This document shows positions 1 through 9,801 of a stretch of DNA of 64,000 nt, one piece after another; position 1 is the stretch's first letter; each line of letters begins with the position of its first letter. The position numbers and the translations under genes are program-made. The stretch comes from Microbulbifer sp. SAOS-129_SWC. Its GTDB lineage: Bacteria > Pseudomonadota > Gammaproteobacteria > Pseudomonadales > Cellvibrionaceae. The stretch covers positions 3,033,001 through 3,097,000 of the forward strand of contig NZ_CP155567.1 of assembly GCF_039696035.1 (NCBI RefSeq). Direction: 5' to 3'. Under the pieces are notes generated by a model. It did no database searches and had not been told where the DNA came from. It saw only the letters and a program-made list of their open reading frames with translations.

Positions 1-939
1 CTGCCACTGATCAGTGGCAGGCTCGCCGCGCGGCACCATGGCGTTGATATAGTCGATCTTGCCATTGGGCAGCCAGTCGGCGGCGGCGCGCCGGCTCAGT
101 TCCTGCAGATAGCGGTCGCCCACGGCCAGGTCGAGCGTCAGGTAGCCGCCGCCGCTGAGGCCGCGGTAGGTACTGATAAACGTCTCGATACCGGCCAGCT
201 CGGCATCCCCCGGGGTGCCGTTCTCCCAGTCGATCTCAAAGCCGTCCAGGCCCAGATCCAGTACCACCTGGTGCGCCCGCATCGCCAGACCGGCGGGGTC
301 GGTCACCAGCGCCTGGTCCCAGGCATCGGTATAGGTGATGCCGCCCATGGAAACCATCACGCGGATGCCGTGATCCTTGAAGTAGTTGACCACGTCGGTG
401 GTCATGCCGCGCGGCACGCCGTTGACGAAATTATCATCGGTGGTCTGGTTGAGCAGTTTCAGCGGCTCGAGAAAGCTGAGAATCACCAGGTTGATCGACG
501 GCCTGCCGTCGCCGCGATCGATCATCCAGTGGTTGGCCACATCAAACTCACCGCCGGGCGTGGTATCCCGCGGCAGGCTCCAGTCACAGAAATGGTTACC
601 GCAGTGCCAGGCGCCATAGATCGACATGGGCGCACCACTGCCGCCGGAGGATGAGCTGGAACTCGAACTGGAAGAAGACGAGGAGCTGGAAGAGGAACTG
701 GACGAAGAGCTGCTATCGCAGCTGCCCAGTGCCAGCCACGGATCGCCCTTGGAGGGCTGGTCCTTGGTACCGGCCGCGGCCTGGGCCTCATAGGCGGTGC
801 CGTTGTACTGCACTTGATCACCGGTCTGATAGCTCAGGTGCCGGTCCCACGCTGCGAGACCGCTGCAGTCGTAGGCGAAACCCGGCGCGGCCCACAGGGC
901 AGCGACGGAAACGAGTACTCCAGTAATCGTACGTAGCAT
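1..939 (-). CDS. Secreted GH18 chitinase with CBM5/12-type module and polyserine linker (C-terminus off window)
   Basis: Hydrolyses chitin outside the cell. The frame opens with ATG at 939 after an AAGGA-type ribosome site and stays open to base 1, so the C-terminus is missing. Residues 1-22 form a signal peptide ending in GFA. About 23-74 is a small aromatic-rich carbohydrate-binding module (AWDRHLSYQTGDQVQYNG). About 23 consecutive serines follow, the polyserine linker typical of secreted carbohydrases in Saccharophagus, Cellvibrio and Microbulbifer. The GH18 barrel then starts (IYGAWHCGNHFCDW) and includes the beta3 motif SMGG and the catalytic strand DGFEIDWE. The last Glu is the expected acid/base. 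The second Asp of the usual DxxDxDxE motif is Glu here. The family call is secure; the substrate is inferred. Confidence 0.9.
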   Translation of the reverse strand, partial: MLRTITGVLVSVAALWAAPGFAYDCSGLAAWDRHLSYQTGDQVQYNGTAYEAQAAAGTKDQPSKGDPWLALGSCDSSSSSSSSSSSSSSSSSSSSSSSGGSGAPMSIYGAWHCGNHFCDWSLPRDTTPGGEFDVANHWMIDRGDGRPSINLVILSFLEPLKLLNQTTDDNFVNGVPRGMTTDVVNYFKDHGIRVMVSMGGITYTDAWDQALVTDPAGLAMRAHQVVLDLGLDGFEIDWENGTPGDAELAGIETFISTYRGLSGGGYLTLDLAVGDRYLQELSRRAAADWLPNGKIDYINAMVPRGEPATDQWQ

Positions 940-1253
940 ATTGTTATCCTTTTCGGTTGCGTGTCGCTCGGGCAATACCGGCACCTCCCTTGCCACCGCC
1001 GGGCCGCCCGCTTGTGTACAGATTGGACTTCACTCGAACGGGTACAACGCGCCGCCGGATGCACCTTGGCATCAGATGACAGCGTTATCAAAAAGTAGGT
1101 GAGAGGAAAACCCGCGTCAACGAAATCACCGCCGCTAACCGCTGGAATAAGACCTGGTTGGCAATTGCGTCGGCGTAGTGGCCTTTAAAAAGGAATGCAC
1201 CGCCACAGGGCTTGTGGCAACGGGATCGGTTACCGCATCAGCCGCACGGCGCG
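940..1253. other. Intergenic region upstream of the chitinase
   Basis: About 314 bases between the chitinase start and the 3' end of the MFS gene. It should hold the chitinase promoter. I see no convincing -35/-10 pair, terminator, RNA gene or repeat; open frames here lack a ribosome site and any recognisable protein. Confidence 0.5.
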
Positions 1254-2513
1254 CTAGGTAGCGCCAATTTCCAGCCGCTTCAGCGCACCGCTCGCCATCA
1301 CCAGCACGAATGCCAGCAGACTGACAATACCGGCCCACAGCAGCGTGGTCAGCGGTGCCGCGTATTCACTCAACGCCCCCGCCGCCAGCGCCCCCAGCGC
1401 CGCCGAACCGAACAGCGCCAGCTGGTAGATCGAGATCAAGCGGCTGCGATAGGCGTCCGGTGCCAGCACCTGTACGACCGCGCGCCCCAGCACCGCCGAG
1501 GCCGCCGCCACACCGCCCCAGCAGGCGCACAGCAGGATCAGCCCGAACGGTGTAGGGCCGAAGCTGATCGCTACCAGCAGCGCGGCGCTGTAGGCTAGAC
1601 ACATGAGGATACCGCGCCCGGGCCGGGTGCCCTGGCCGCGGCGCAGCATGGTGACCGTCGCCGCCACGGTGCCGCCGATAAACGCCAGCTGCAGCGTGGC
1701 GTAATAACTGGCGCCGCGCCCGTAGTCTTCCGCCAACAACGGCAGCACCACCAGAAAGACACCGATATGCACGAAACCGTTGAATGCCATCAGTGCCACC
1801 AGCTCGCGCAGCGCCGGGCGTCGCCACGCCTCGGCCAGGCCCTCGGCGATCAGCGTCAGCGGCCGTTTGCCCTGCTCCGGTGGCAGCGTCGCGCGGGGTT
1901 CGCGCAGCGAATAGAAAAAGAGCGCCGCCACTGCCACGACCGCCGCCTGCAGTGACAGCAGCGGCCGCAGGCCCCAGTGATCGAAGCGGCTCGCCAGCAG
2001 CATGCCCAGCGCCTGGCCGCCGTACTGGGCCAGCATCATCCAGGTGACCGTCTGCTGCACACCGCGCTCGCTGGCGCGGCCGTCGTCGCTGCGCGCGCTG
2101 CGCTGCACCAGGTTATCCCGCGCCGGTTGCAGGAAAGCGGTGCAGACGCCAAGGCTGACTCCATAGAGCAGCAGCACCGCCAGGTTGGGAATACGGACCT
2201 GGAAATACAGCAGCAGCGCCAGGTGGCAGACCGCCAGCCCCAGGCACGCCAGCGCCGCCACTCTGGCAGCATCGCGGCGATCCGCGAGTGCGCCGCCGAA
2301 CAGTAGAAACAGCAGGTTCGGCAGCAGCACCGACGCCTGTACCCAGCCAAGGTGCAGCGCCGGCAGATCCACCACCTTGACTGCAATCCATGGCAGCAAC
2401 ACTACCTGCAGGCCGGTGGCCAGCGAGGTGCCGCCGTAGCCGAACAGAAATCTTTTCAGGGTTGCCGATAGGGCGGGAAACGACATTACGGATTCCGATT
2501 GGGGCAGAGACAT
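1254..2513 (-). CDS. MFS transporter (EntS-like exporter fold)
   Basis: Inner-membrane permease of the major facilitator superfamily, 419 aa, with about 12 hydrophobic helices. The loop after helix 2 carries the MFS signature GGALADRRDAARV. The hydrophobic pattern resembles MFS_3 exporters such as EntS, but the substrate cannot be read from sequence. It is the last gene of the moxR-DUF58-tgpA run, starting 6 bases after the tgpA stop, which suggests co-transcription and coupled translation. A second in-frame ATG at 2486 (MSFPALSATLKRF) has a GGAA slightly better placed and is an alternative start. Confidence 0.85.
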   Translation of the reverse strand: MSLPQSESVMSFPALSATLKRFLFGYGGTSLATGLQVVLLPWIAVKVVDLPALHLGWVQASVLLPNLLFLLFGGALADRRDAARVAALACLGLAVCHLALLLYFQVRIPNLAVLLLYGVSLGVCTAFLQPARDNLVQRSARSDDGRASERGVQQTVTWMMLAQYGGQALGMLLASRFDHWGLRPLLSLQAAVVAVAALFFYSLREPRATLPPEQGKRPLTLIAEGLAEAWRRPALRELVALMAFNGFVHIGVFLVVLPLLAEDYGRGASYYATLQLAFIGGTVAATVTMLRRGQGTRPGRGILMCLAYSAALLVAISFGPTPFGLILLCACWGGVAAASAVLGRAVVQVLAPDAYRSRLISIYQLALFGSAALGALAAGALSEYAAPLTTLLWAGIVSLLAFVLVMASGALKRLEIGAT

Positions 2514-2519
2514 CAGGCG

Positions 2520-4511
2520 TTATCGAGCAGCGGCAGCGCGCAGCGGCCAAAAGCGGCGCAACAGCAGGCGCAGCTGTTTTTCCGCCGCCGCATCGCCACC
2601 GTAGGCAGCGCGCTCGAAGGCCGCCGTGATCGCCCGCACCGCCGGCGCCAGCTGCGGGCGCTCGACACACACGCGCCGGCAGAAGTCCCGCGGCGCCTCG
2701 CCACTGCGGCGCTGCAGACCGGCGCGCGCCAGGCGGCGGCAGAATTTGCGGTACAGGCGGCTGCTGCGTGGCGCCCGCGCGCCGCGGCCACTAAACCACA
2801 TCCACGCCAGAATGCCCAGTAGCGCCAGCGCCGCCGGCACCGCCAGCAACAGCGCCATACGCAATGCCGATACCTCGCCAAGCAGGCGCTGCAACAGGCT
2901 CTGCTGCTTGTCGCTGTCGAAACTGATCACCGTGCTGTACCAGCGGTAGTTGATCATATCCCACTGCAAGCGCAGGCGGTTGAGAATCGAGATGCGGTGC
3001 AGCGGCAGCAGCGAGTCCTGCATGAATTCATCCGCGGCGGCACTCTCGAGACCGTCGCGGATGCGCTCCGGCGACACCGCCGCAGTGGGATCGACCCGCT
3101 GCCAGCCGCGCGCCGGCGTCCAGATTTCCGCCCAGGCATGGGCGTCGTACTGGCGCACCAGTAGATATTTTTCCTGCGCCACCCATTCGCCGCCCTGGTA
3201 GCCGGCCACCACCCGCGCCGGCACACCGGCGGCGCGCATGGCGAAGACATAAGCGCCGGCAAAGTGCTCGCAGAAGCCCTGCCGGGTGTCAAACAGAAAG
3301 TCGTCGACACTGTCGGCGCCGAGCGCGGGCGGTTTCAGCGTGTAGGTGAAATCGCGGTGAAAGAAGTCCAGCAGCGCCGCCGACATCTGCTGTGCATCCA
3401 GCCCGCGGCGGCGCAGATTGCGAACCCACGCGCGCGTGCGCGGGTTGACGCCGTCGGGCAGTTGCAGGTTGCGGCGGCGCGCCCGCAACGACAGCGGCGG
3501 CCCCGCGGCCAGGCTCTCGCGCGGCCAGGAGCGCACCTCGTAGGCGAAGCGGCTGTACACCGGTGCGCGGCGCAACAGACGGTCGTCGGGCATTTCCTCG
3601 ACACCCTCGGTGTTGGAGTTCGGCCGCGCCATCGCGAACAGCCAGCGGCTGTTGGTGGGTTCCTGAATCACCCGGTAGCGGTAGCGCGGCCCCACTTCCG
3701 GCAGCGGCCGTGCGGGGGGCAGCTGCCAGTGCGGGCCGCCGCTGTAGCGGTGGTTGGCGAGGCTCCAGCGGCGACCGTCAAAGTGTTCGTACACCAGGCC
3801 GCGCCAGTAGCGCTGCTCCGGCGGCGGCACCGGGCCGTCGAAGGCGATACGCAGGGTCGGCTCATCGGAGCGGGACAGATCGGTGAAATCCCCGGGGCTC
3901 ATCGAGTCGCTGATACCGGTGCTGGCACCGCCGCTGCTCTGTGGCACCGCCCACAGCGGCCCCAGCCTCGGCAACACGACGAACAGCAGCAACATCAGCG
4001 GTACCGCCTGCGCCAGCAGGCGCAGCGACAGACCCAAAGCGCGGCGCGGCGCGGCGCTGTGGCTGCCCAGTTGCGCCGCCAGCCCGGCGGTAATCACCAC
4101 CACGCACAGGCAACCGTAAATCGCATAGGGAATCGACTGCTCGAACACGAACAGCGTGGCGGCGACAAAATAGGACAGCAACAGACTCAGGAAGGCGTCG
4201 CGGCGGTTGAACAGTTCCAGGTTCTTGAGCGTAAAGGAAACCGCCAGCAGCGCGACCATCGGCGCCAGCGAGAACCAGTGGCGGAACGACAGCAGCAGGC
4301 CGCCCAGCGCCAGCACCACCGCCAGTAACTTGATCCAGCGCCCGGGCAGGTCCCAGCGACCGCGGTACACCTGGAAACGCCAGTAGACCGCCAGCGCCCA
4401 GGCGATCGGAATCCACAGCGGCAGGCGCGAAAACTGCGGCAGCAGCGCCGCCAGCTGGGCGGCGAAAATCCACAGCAGGCTCTCCCGCGGCAGGCGTTCG
4501 GCGGTGCTCAT
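2520..4511 (-). CDS. tgpA: TgpA-type membrane transglutaminase-like protein (DUF3488 + transglutaminase core)
   Basis: 663 aa. The N-terminal ~200 residues are a cluster of transmembrane helices (DUF3488). A periplasmic transglutaminase core follows, then another helix near 590 and a cytoplasmic tail (DUF4129-like). The catalytic triad is visible: Cys in GFCEHFAGAY (~411), His in DAHAW (~455) and Asp in RVDPT (~472). Length matches Pseudomonas TgpA (about 668 aa), which is essential there; the substrate is not known. The ATG at 4511 overlaps the stop of the upstream DUF58 gene by four bases (ATGA), which fixes the start; the open frame upstream of it is read-through of that gene's DNA in another frame. 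Confidence 0.93.
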   Translation of the reverse strand: MSTAERLPRESLLWIFAAQLAALLPQFSRLPLWIPIAWALAVYWRFQVYRGRWDLPGRWIKLLAVVLALGGLLLSFRHWFSLAPMVALLAVSFTLKNLELFNRRDAFLSLLLSYFVAATLFVFEQSIPYAIYGCLCVVVITAGLAAQLGSHSAAPRRALGLSLRLLAQAVPLMLLLFVVLPRLGPLWAVPQSSGGASTGISDSMSPGDFTDLSRSDEPTLRIAFDGPVPPPEQRYWRGLVYEHFDGRRWSLANHRYSGGPHWQLPPARPLPEVGPRYRYRVIQEPTNSRWLFAMARPNSNTEGVEEMPDDRLLRRAPVYSRFAYEVRSWPRESLAAGPPLSLRARRRNLQLPDGVNPRTRAWVRNLRRRGLDAQQMSAALLDFFHRDFTYTLKPPALGADSVDDFLFDTRQGFCEHFAGAYVFAMRAAGVPARVVAGYQGGEWVAQEKYLLVRQYDAHAWAEIWTPARGWQRVDPTAAVSPERIRDGLESAAADEFMQDSLLPLHRISILNRLRLQWDMINYRWYSTVISFDSDKQQSLLQRLLGEVSALRMALLLAVPAALALLGILAWMWFSGRGARAPRSSRLYRKFCRRLARAGLQRRSGEAPRDFCRRVCVERPQLAPAVRAITAAFERAAYGGDAAAEKQLRLLLRRFWPLRAAAAR

Positions 4512-5509
4512 CGGTCGCCCCCCGCCGGTGCGTGGATCGGGAACAGCGCCAGTGCGGTCAGCACCCGCCGCAGATGATCCGGGCCCAGCGCCGGCTGGAT
4601 AACGGTGCCGGGCAGGCGCAAGCCGTAGGCGCTCTGTTCGCGCTCCGCCTGCAGCGCCCAGTGGCACAGATTACAGAGGCGCGTTTCAACATCGCGCCCG
4701 GCCAGCAGGTCCCAGTCCAGCCACAGGCGCGTATCGACACCACTCTCGTAGCGCTTGGAATAGAGGTCGCGGCCACCGGCATACTGCTTCCACGCCAGGT
4801 GGCGCGGCGAATCGCCCGGCCGGTAAGTCGCCAGACCGGCGAAGTCGTCGCCGCCGGCGCGCTTCTGCACTGATTCACCGTCCGCAGTGGCGGCGCCGAG
4901 CGGCAGCGGGCCGGCGGATTTGGGTTGCGGGTAAACGAGAAACTCCACATCCAGGTCGACCCGGCTCCAGCAGCGAAACAGTCCCAGTGGGAAACGGCTC
5001 TGCACCCGCAGGCGCGGCGCGCGCACGCGGCCGCGGCGCACCACCGGCAGCGCCACACGCACCTCCTCCTCACCGCGGTCCACCAGGTCCAGCCACGCAC
5101 CCTGTTCCGGCGGCCAGAAAATTTCGATGCGTTCGCGGATACGATTGCCGGGGCGGCCGACGCGCAACAGCGCTTCGGCGTAATCACCGGCGAACACCGG
5201 GCGCACCTCGCACAGGCGCAGCTGCAGGCCGGAGAGATTGGCAAAGGTGTGCACCGGCAACACCGCGAACAGGCTCACCAGCAGAAAGGTCAGCGCGAAC
5301 ACCAGGTTGTTTTCGTAGTTGGTGCCGAGCAGCCACAGGATGATGACCACCATCAGAAACGCCAGCCCGGCGCGGGTGGGCAGGATAAACAGGCGGCTGT
5401 GGTCGAGCGTGACCCGGCGCGCGGCCGGCGCGCGGCGCTGCAGCCAGCGCTCGGTGAGTTCGCGCCAGCGCCCGCCGAGCGCTGCGAATGCCGCTCTCGT
5501 GCCCGCCAC
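4508..5509 (-). CDS. DUF58 domain membrane protein
   Basis: 333 aa. Two transmembrane helices near residues 43-80 (FLMVVIILWLLG and FALTFLLVSLFAVL) precede a soluble domain. The DUF58 signature YRPGDSPRHLAWKQ is near residue 233. DUF58 proteins are nearly always encoded with MoxR ATPases and transglutaminase-like proteins and are thought to work with them in envelope protein maturation, but a biochemical activity is not established. It starts four bases after the moxR stop and its own stop overlaps the tgpA start, so the three genes form a tight operon. Confidence 0.92.
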   Translation of the reverse strand: MAGTRAAFAALGGRWRELTERWLQRRAPAARRVTLDHSRLFILPTRAGLAFLMVVIILWLLGTNYENNLVFALTFLLVSLFAVLPVHTFANLSGLQLRLCEVRPVFAGDYAEALLRVGRPGNRIRERIEIFWPPEQGAWLDLVDRGEEEVRVALPVVRRGRVRAPRLRVQSRFPLGLFRCWSRVDLDVEFLVYPQPKSAGPLPLGAATADGESVQKRAGGDDFAGLATYRPGDSPRHLAWKQYAGGRDLYSKRYESGVDTRLWLDWDLLAGRDVETRLCNLCHWALQAEREQSAYGLRLPGTVIQPALGPDHLRRVLTALALFPIHAPAGGDR

Positions 5510-5513
5510 GGGA

Positions 5514-6437
5514 TCAGGCAGCGATCACGTCGACCTGGTGCAGCAGCCGCTCCACCAGCTGGACGCCGTCGCCCCAGTCGCCCTGGGCGCCGGCCTGCAG
5601 GCGGTGACCGGCCACCGCCGGCAGCACTGCCTGGATATCGTCCGGCAGCAGGTGGCCGCGGCCGTGGATCAGTGCCCAGGCGCGCGCCGAGTGCAGCAGC
5701 GCCAGTGCGCCACGGGGCGACAGGCCCACGGCACAGTCGGGGCTCTGGCGGGTGTGCTGCACCAGTCGCTCGAGGTAGTCGAGCAGGCTGTCGGAAGCCT
5801 TCACCTGCCCCACCAGCGCCTGCATCTTGTGCAGGGTGGCACCGTCGATACGCGGTTTCAGGCGCTGCAGCTGCAGGCGCGGATCGACGCCCTGAAACAG
5901 CGCCCGCTCGGCTTCGCGGGTGGGGTAGCCGAGACCGATGCGCATCAGGAAGCGGTCGAGCTGGGATTCCGGCAGGGCGAAGGTGCCGGCCTGGTGCAGC
6001 GGGTTCTGGGTGGCGATGACAAAGAAGGGTTGCGGCAGTGGGCGGGTATCGCCGTCGATGCTGACCTGGCGCTCTTCCATCGCTTCGAGCAGGGCGCTCT
6101 GGGTCTTGGGCGAGGCGCGGTTGATTTCATCGGCCAGCAGCAGCTGGCTGAATACCGGCCCTTCGTGGAAACGGAACTGGCCGGACTCCCGTTCGAAGAT
6201 GGAGACCCCGAGAATATCCGCCGGCAGCATATCGCTGGTGAACTGCACCCGGTTGTAGGAGAGCCCCAATACCTGCGCCAGGGCGTGTGCCAGCGTGGTC
6301 TTGCCCATACCGGGCAGGTCCTCGATCAACAGGTGGCCGCGTGACAACAAACAGGCCAGCGCCAGTTTCACCTGATGTTCCTTGCCCAACAGCACTTTGC
6401 CGATATCGGCAACGATGGCGGAAATAATCTTTTGCAC
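5514..6437 (-). CDS. MoxR-family AAA+ ATPase
   Basis: AAA+ chaperone-like ATPase of the MoxR group, about 307 aa from the GTG at 6437. Walker A is LPGMGKTT (~40-47), Walker B is LLLADEIN (~100), and sensor 1 is VIATQNP. Probably acts on the DUF58/TgpA proteins encoded just downstream. The frame stays open to an ATG at 6554, but the extra 39 residues would be translated from one arm of the palindromic element at 6518-6614 and have no MoxR homology. The usual family length also favours the GTG (VQKIISAIV...). The ribosome site before this GTG is weak, so the exact start is uncertain. Confidence 0.9.
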   Translation of the reverse strand: MQKIISAIVADIGKVLLGKEHQVKLALACLLSRGHLLIEDLPGMGKTTLAHALAQVLGLSYNRVQFTSDMLPADILGVSIFERESGQFRFHEGPVFSQLLLADEINRASPKTQSALLEAMEERQVSIDGDTRPLPQPFFVIATQNPLHQAGTFALPESQLDRFLMRIGLGYPTREAERALFQGVDPRLQLQRLKPRIDGATLHKMQALVGQVKASDSLLDYLERLVQHTRQSPDCAVGLSPRGALALLHSARAWALIHGRGHLLPDDIQAVLPAVAGHRLQAGAQGDWGDGVQLVERLLHQVDVIAA

Positions 6438-6517
6438 GGCTAATCCATTACTGCTCGGTTTTTCTATGCGGTGCTTCCGGGTATTTGAGCCCTGTTCCGG
6501 TTCCGGGGCGGTCCCGC

Positions 6518-6614
6518 TACCGGGGGCTTTTTGCCAGACACGCTGTGAATACATCCCTGTACGCTCTCCGCGGCCATCCCTGGCCGCAGAAGGTCTGGCA
6601 AAAAGCCCCCGGTA
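6518..6614. repeat. Palindromic element, copy A of the variable-arm/constant-core family
   Basis: A perfect 22-bp inverted repeat (6518-6539 and 6593-6614; it begins TACCGGGGGC on the left arm) encloses a 53-base core. The core reads ACACGCTGTGAATACATCCC followed by an inner hairpin GCGGCCA-TCCC-TGGCCGC. The same core occurs at 29490, 29680 and 33088 with different outer arms. It lies between metZ and moxR and may also end metZ transcription. Confidence 0.85.
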
Positions 6615-6715
6615 TCGAAACCTGCTCGTCGGGTATTGTGCTTTGCGCCAAACTGACTCTTAATCATAGGTGTTGAAAAAGGAGGCTCTACCCTCCCCGT
6701 CACAAATAGCGCCAC

Positions 6716-7897
6716 TTACAGCAGCGCCAATCCCCGCGCCAGATCGCTCTGCAGATCCCCGAAATCTTCCAGCCCCGCCGAGACCCTAATCAGGTTCTCG
6801 GTGATGCCGGCACGGGCCTTGTCCTCATCGCTGAGGCGGCCGTGGGTGGTGGTGGCCGGGTGCACGATGGTGCTCTTGGCATCGCCGAGGTTGGCGGTGA
6901 CCGAGAAGATCTTGCAGGCGTCGATGACCTTCCACGCCGCCTCGCGGCCGCCGCGCACGGCAAAGCTCAGCACGCCGCCGAACATATGCTGCTGCTCTGC
7001 CGCCAGCAGGTGGCCGGGATGTTTGGGCAGGCCAGCATAGTTGACCTTTTCCACTGCGTCCTGCTCGTCCAGCCAGAAGGCCAGCGCCAGCGCGTTGCGG
7101 CAATGGGCCTCCATACGCAGTTTCAGTGTTTCCAGGCCCTTGAGGAATACCCAGGCGTTGAACGGACTCATGCTCGGGCCGGCGGTGCGCAGGAAGATCA
7201 CCAGCTCGTCCATGATGTCCTTTTTACCGACCGCGACGCCGCCGACACAGCGGCCCTGCCCGTCCAGGTATTTGGTGGCCGAGTGCACCACGATGTCGGC
7301 GCCGAGCGCCAGCGGGCGCTGCAGCGCCGGGGTGCAGAAACAGTTGTCCACCACCAGCAGCGCACCGGCACTGTGGGCCAGGTCGGCCATCGCGCGGATA
7401 TCCACCACCTCGCACAGCGGGTTGGACGGCGTTTCCAGGAACAGCAGCTTGGTATCGCCGTCGAGGGCGTCCTGCCACTGCTGCCGATCGGTGAGATCGA
7501 CGAAGCTGACGCGCACGCCGAACTTCTGCATATAGCGGGTAAACAGTGCGGTGGTGGTACCGAAGACACTGCGCGAGCAAATGACCTTGTCGCCGCTCTT
7601 CAGCAGCGCCATGCACAGGCTCAGGATTGCGGCCATACCACTGGAGGTGGCCACTGCCGCCTCGCCGCCTTCCAGCGCGGCCATGCGCTGCTCGAACATG
7701 CGTACGGTGGGATTGGTATAGCGGGAGTAGACGTTGCCCGGATTTTCACCGGAGAAACGCGCCGCGGCCTCGGCGGCTGAGGGAAATACGTAACTGGAGG
7801 TGAGGTACAGCGCCTCGGAGTGCTCGCCCTCGTCGGAGCGCGTCTGTCCCGCGCGCACCGCCAGGGTGTCCAGAGCATAGCCGTCGTCTTCGAACAT
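6716..7897 (-). CDS. metZ: O-succinylhomoserine sulfhydrylase
   Basis: PLP enzyme of the Cys/Met metabolism family, 393 aa, forming homocysteine from O-succinylhomoserine and sulfide in methionine synthesis. PLP-binding lysine lies in SATKYLDGQGR (~208); the cofactor loop SSGMAAI and the motif ETPSNP are present. Placement downstream of cvpA-purF is the arrangement of Pseudomonas metZ, which distinguishes it from metB and metC. It is separated from purF by 322 bases holding a hairpin repeat, so it probably has its own promoter. Confidence 0.92.
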   Translation of the reverse strand: MFEDDGYALDTLAVRAGQTRSDEGEHSEALYLTSSYVFPSAAEAAARFSGENPGNVYSRYTNPTVRMFEQRMAALEGGEAAVATSSGMAAILSLCMALLKSGDKVICSRSVFGTTTALFTRYMQKFGVRVSFVDLTDRQQWQDALDGDTKLLFLETPSNPLCEVVDIRAMADLAHSAGALLVVDNCFCTPALQRPLALGADIVVHSATKYLDGQGRCVGGVAVGKKDIMDELVIFLRTAGPSMSPFNAWVFLKGLETLKLRMEAHCRNALALAFWLDEQDAVEKVNYAGLPKHPGHLLAAEQQHMFGGVLSFAVRGGREAAWKVIDACKIFSVTANLGDAKSTIVHPATTTHGRLSDEDKARAGITENLIRVSAGLEDFGDLQSDLARGLALL

Positions 7898-8219
7898 AAA
7901 CCATCCCGGTTTTTTGCTGTTTACGGAGACGGTTATGGTAACCGAAATGGCGGGAAAATGGCGCGATCGCTTACCGCGGTAGTGAGATCAAAGCCGAGCC
8001 GAATGCGTACAGTGGCGATAAAAGCAACGGTGCGCCAGGGCCACACAAGGCACCGCCGCCGAATCGATCCCCGAATTCTTTCCGTAGGGGCGATCCTTGT
8101 GTTCGCCCGACCCGGGTGCCAGTAACGACAAGGGCGAACACAAGGTTCGCCCCTACGGAAATGGCATGGCAGGCATAGCCTGTTCAGCGCCTGCAGAGTC
8201 GCGCCGTGTAATTGCCCGC
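7898..8219. other. purF-metZ spacer
   Basis: About 320 bases containing the metZ upstream region and one hairpin-pair repeat (8080-8160, listed separately). Apart from that I see no gene or terminator with a T-run. Confidence 0.6.
8080..8160. repeat. Single copy of the GTAGGGGCG hairpin-pair repeat
   Basis: Inverted repeat starting TTCCGTAGGGGCGA and ending TCGCCCCTACGGAA. Each half also folds on itself (GGGCGAAC-ACAAG-GTTCGCCC on the right). This is the same double-hairpin module that forms the core of the 158-bp arrays at 52.6 and 56.0 kb, here as a solitary copy. Confidence 0.85.
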
Positions 8220-9707
8220 TTACAGCGAGCTGGCGCTGCCCTTCTTCTGCTTGGCGGCGTCGTTGCGCGCGGTATGCAGGTCGTGCAGGTACTGCTCGTC
8301 CACGTCGCCGGTAACATAGTTGCCGTCGAATACGGAGCAGTCGAACTGCTCGATCTTTTCGTTGCCCTCGGCGGAACACTCCACCAGATCCTCGAGATCC
8401 TGGTAGATCAGCCAGTCGGCACCGATCTCCTCGCAGATTTCCTCGGTGGTGCGATCGTGGGCCACCAGCTCTTCGGCGGAGGGCATATCGATACCGTAGA
8501 CGTTGGGGAACTTCACTGCCGGCGCGGCGGAGGCGAAATACACCTTGGCGGCGCCCGCTTCGCGGGCCATCTGGATGATCTGCTTACAGGTGGTACCGCG
8601 CACGATGGAGTCATCCACCAGCAGCACGTTCTTGCCGCGGAATTCCAGCTCGATCGCGTTCAGCTTCTGGCGCACGGACTTCTTGCGCTGCTTCTGTCCC
8701 GGCATGATGAAGGTGCGGCCGATATAGCGGTTCTTCACCATGCCCTCGCGGAACTTGACGCCGAGGCGGTGGGCAACAGTCTGCCCGGCGGTGCGGGCGG
8801 AATCCGGAATCGGAATCACCACGTCGATATCGTGGTCCGGGCGATCGCGCAGGATCTTTTCGGCCAGGTGCTCGCCCTGGCGCAGGCGCGCCTTGTGCAC
8901 GGAGACGCCGTCCATGATCGAATCGGGGCGCGCGAAGTAAACGTGTTCGAAGATACAGGGGTTCAGCGACGGATTGTCGGCGCACTGCTCCGAGTGCACG
9001 GTGCCGTCCAGTTCGATATAGATTGCCTCGCCCGGCGCCACATCGCGCACCAGGGTATAACCGAGCACGTCCAGGGCCACGGATTCGGACGCCACCATGT
9101 ATTCGGTGCCCTTGTCGGTCTCACGCTTACCGTACACCAGCGGGCGGATACCGTTGGGATCGCGGAAAGCGACCACGCCGTAGCCAACGATCAGCGCCAC
9201 ACAGGCGTAGCCGCCGCGCACGCGCTTGTGCACCGCGCGCATCGCCGTGAACACATCCTCGGCTTTCGGCTGCAGCTTGTGCTGTGCGAGCAACTCGTGA
9301 GCAAACACATTCAACAGCACCTCGGAATCGGAATCGGTGCTGATATGACGCAGGTCCTGCTGATAGATCTCTTCCATCACCTGGTCTTTGTTGGTGAGGT
9401 TGCCATTGTGGGCCATGGCAATGCCGTAGGGGGAGTTGACGTAGAAGGGCTGGGCCAGCGCCGGGCCGGAACCACCGGCGGTGGGATAGCGCACATGGCC
9501 GATGCCAAAATTGCCCTTCAGGCGCTCCATATGGCGCGCGCGGAACACGTCGCGCACCAGGCCGTTGGCCTTCTGCTGATTGAGGCGGTCGCCATCACAG
9601 GTGACGATGCCGGCGGCGTCCTGCCCGCGGTGCTGCAACAGGGTGAGCGCATCGTACAACTGCAGGTTGACGTCACTCTTACCGACGATACCGACAATAC
9701 CACACAT
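8220..9707 (-). CDS. purF: Amidophosphoribosyltransferase
   Basis: First committed step of purine synthesis: PRPP plus glutamine gives phosphoribosylamine. 495 aa. The start at 9707 places Cys at position 2 (MCGIVGIVG), the N-terminal nucleophile of the class II glutaminase domain; an upstream in-frame ATG at 9761 would block that residue and is rejected. The PRPP loop is [13 protein letters not shown] in the C-terminal phosphoribosyltransferase domain. Lies 94 bases downstream of cvpA, as in E. coli and Pseudomonas. Confidence 0.97.
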   Translation of the reverse strand: MCGIVGIVGKSDVNLQLYDALTLLQHRGQDAAGIVTCDGDRLNQQKANGLVRDVFRARHMERLKGNFGIGHVRYPTAGGSGPALAQPFYVNSPYGIAMAHNGNLTNKDQVMEEIYQQDLRHISTDSDSEVLLNVFAHELLAQHKLQPKAEDVFTAMRAVHKRVRGGYACVALIVGYGVVAFRDPNGIRPLVYGKRETDKGTEYMVASESVALDVLGYTLVRDVAPGEAIYIELDGTVHSEQCADNPSLNPCIFEHVYFARPDSIMDGVSVHKARLRQGEHLAEKILRDRPDHDIDVVIPIPDSARTAGQTVAHRLGVKFREGMVKNRYIGRTFIMPGQKQRKKSVRQKLNAIELEFRGKNVLLVDDSIVRGTTCKQIIQMAREAGAAKVYFASAAPAVKFPNVYGIDMPSAEELVAHDRTTEEICEEIGADWLIYQDLEDLVECSAEGNEKIEQFDCSVFDGNYVTGDVDEQYLHDLHTARNDAAKQKKGSASSL

Positions 9708-9801
9708 AGTCTTGGCCCTACTGGTCGAGAGAGAGCGGCTCAACCGCTCCGCTAAATTCAATCATCTTGTGCGCGGCCCCCGGGAGGGCTGGCCGCGCTG
9801 C

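Noticed and set aside
6438..6554. N-terminal extension of the MoxR protein from ATG 6554
   Set aside because: The extra residues are encoded by one arm of the palindromic element and are not part of the MoxR family.
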